Below are positions 62,990 through 64,000 of a stretch of 64,000 nt of DNA, piece by piece. The stretch comes from Karalla daura (Eukaryota; Chordata; Actinopteri; Chaetodontiformes; Leiognathidae). The notes below the pieces were generated by a model, which saw nothing but the letters and a program-made list of their open reading frames with translations, had not been told where the DNA came from and made no database searches. Location: positions 30,203,720 through 30,267,719 of the forward strand of contig CM055188.1 of NCBI GenBank assembly GCA_029224185.1, given 5' to 3'. Both the position numbers and the translations under genes were made by a program. Each line of letters starts with the position of its first letter. The stretch's first letter is position 1.

Positions 62990-63047
<58 letters not shown>

Positions 63048-63876
63048 CCAAAAAACGAGAACACTGACAAAGAGTGGAATAGGGGAGTGAGTATATTAGG
63101 GAAACTCAAATGAATGTATGGAAAGTATAAATACAGAAGCAAAATGCTCATTTCTAGAATGCAAGTGTTTACACGGCATGTATTGGAGTATAAAGTAGAG
63201 AAATCTTTTATTATTATTATTATTGTTATTGTTATTTTCAAGGCTTGGCTTTTACTCATTAGTATTTGTATTTGTAACACTACATCCTCATTACAAAGTA
63301 ATTTCCTTAGTCCTCTCTGGTATTTAATAAAGTTTAACATTTTCATTCTATGTCACTGTGTATGTGAAGCACTTTGTGCTACAACGTCATATGAAAAATG
63401 CTTTATAAATAAACTTTGACTACATTTTGAAAATATAGGCAACTCCAATCTAGTTTAAATAGAACTAATTTAAGACAAGGTAGTGGATTACATTGGAGAG
63501 AACTCTGACGCTCTTGTTTGAGATGATGGTGATAGTAAACAAACAAAGTATTTAGATTATGTTACTTGTATGTATTTTGTAATCTGTAGTGGGGAAACGT
63601 TGTGCGGCTCTGACCTGAGTCTCCCTGTGTTTGCTCAGAGCTTACCCCATCGATCAGTACCCGTGCCGCACGCGTCAGGCCGCCTCCATCATGCTCATGA
63701 TCATGAACAACCTGGACCCGGCCGTCGCCCAGGTGAGCTCCTCACGTCTGTCCCGGTCTTTGAAGTCTCAGGTCTGTTGGCGGCTCTAATGGCTCCGTTC
63801 ACTCTTCACTCTGCAGTTCCCCCAGGAGCTCGTCACCTACGGAGGCAACGGGCAGGTGTTCAGTAACTGGGCCCAG
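61587..63876 (+). CDS. uroc1: Urocanate hydratase, first four coding exons (gene runs off the right edge)
   Basis: Urocanase catalyses the NAD+-dependent hydration of urocanate to imidazolone propionate, step two of histidine breakdown, in liver cytosol (family knowledge). Exons visible: 61587-61712, 62296-62426, 63639-63732 and 63817-63876 (137 codons), each with GT-AG borders; a GTAAGA donor follows 63876. The N-terminus MSSLKEICSGLPLDPLPPNR and the block LALRNALRYFPP match vertebrate UROC1. The block HIYMYRFCPTLRMRAYPIDQ follows. The family signature FPQELVTYGGNGQVFSNWAQ is complete in exon 4; its Gly-rich TYGGNG is part of the conserved urocanase core. The full protein is about 670 aa, so roughly one fifth is here. 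No break or frameshift was seen. Confidence 0.94.
62427..63638 (+). other. uroc1: uroc1 intron 2 with a (CA)n microsatellite
   Basis: A 1.2-kb intron between a GTGAGG donor and a TGCTCAG acceptor. It holds a pure CA run at 62991-63044. No nested gene is supported. Confidence 0.7.
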
Positions 63877-63894
63877 GTAAGAGATGAGTGGGAG

Positions 63895-64000
63895 AGGTGT
63901 GTGTACAGGTGTGTGTAGAGGTGTGTGAAGAGGTGTGTGTAGAGGTGTGTGTAGAGGTGTGTGAAGAGGTGTATGTAGAGGTGTGTGTAGAGGTGTGTGC
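63895..64000 (+). repeat. 12-bp minisatellite reaching the right edge
   Basis: Head-to-tail units of GGTGTGTGTAGA, with GGTGTGTGAAGA and TGTATGT variants, about nine copies within the window. It begins 19 bp after uroc1 exon 4, in intron 4, and continues past the window end. Confidence 0.95.

Overview
The window is nuclear genomic DNA from a ray-finned fish, almost certainly a teleost. The reasons are four intron-containing vertebrate genes with GT-AG introns, compact introns, long AT-rich intergenic DNA, very long (GATA)n, (CA)n and (CATA)n microsatellites, and many decayed transposons of kinds common in teleosts (hAT and piggyBac MITEs, several LINE families, tRNA-type SINEs, a Ty3/gypsy fragment). 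No prokaryotic operon, CRISPR array, plasmid or phage structure was seen.

All four recognised genes are on the + strand. Positions 1-14.0 kb are gene-free DNA with a trinucleotide array, microsatellites and SINE copies. ip6k2 (inositol hexakisphosphate kinase 2) follows at 14.59-19.35 kb: five coding exons, a CpG-rich promoter with CCAAT boxes and a 3'UTR to about 20.5 kb. From 20.5 to 48 kb is a 27-kb repeat-rich interval with two local duplications, LINE remnants (21, 35-37, 39, 41.5 kb), a piggyBac-type MITE with TTAA flanks (36 kb), a hAT-type MITE (34.8 kb), gypsy reverse-transcriptase remnants (40.6 and 44 kb) and an orphan CpG-rich, promoter-like block (45.0-45.5 kb). The Sec61 alpha gene (48.29-54.68 kb, 12 coding exons, 476 aa) is complete. 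chchd4 (MIA40; 57.02-58.92 kb, 3 exons, 157 aa) is complete. uroc1 (urocanate hydratase) begins at 61.59 kb; its first four coding exons are present and the gene runs off the right edge.

The four genes do unrelated housekeeping or metabolic jobs: inositol pyrophosphate synthesis, ER protein translocation, mitochondrial intermembrane-space oxidative folding and histidine catabolism. All four human orthologues are on chromosome 3 (general knowledge), so the block looks like conserved vertebrate linkage and not a functional cluster. Exon chains were joined by hand. The summed coding lengths are exact multiples of three: 1392, 1431 and 474 nt for the three complete genes.

I found no convincing new biological system. 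The most unusual items are several perfect inverted repeats with very short loops, a pair of RFX X-box-like palindromes with no gene beside them, the two local duplications, an enlarged acidic/Gly-Ser linker in Ip6k2, and a decayed coiled-coil coding remnant at 37.5-38 kb.
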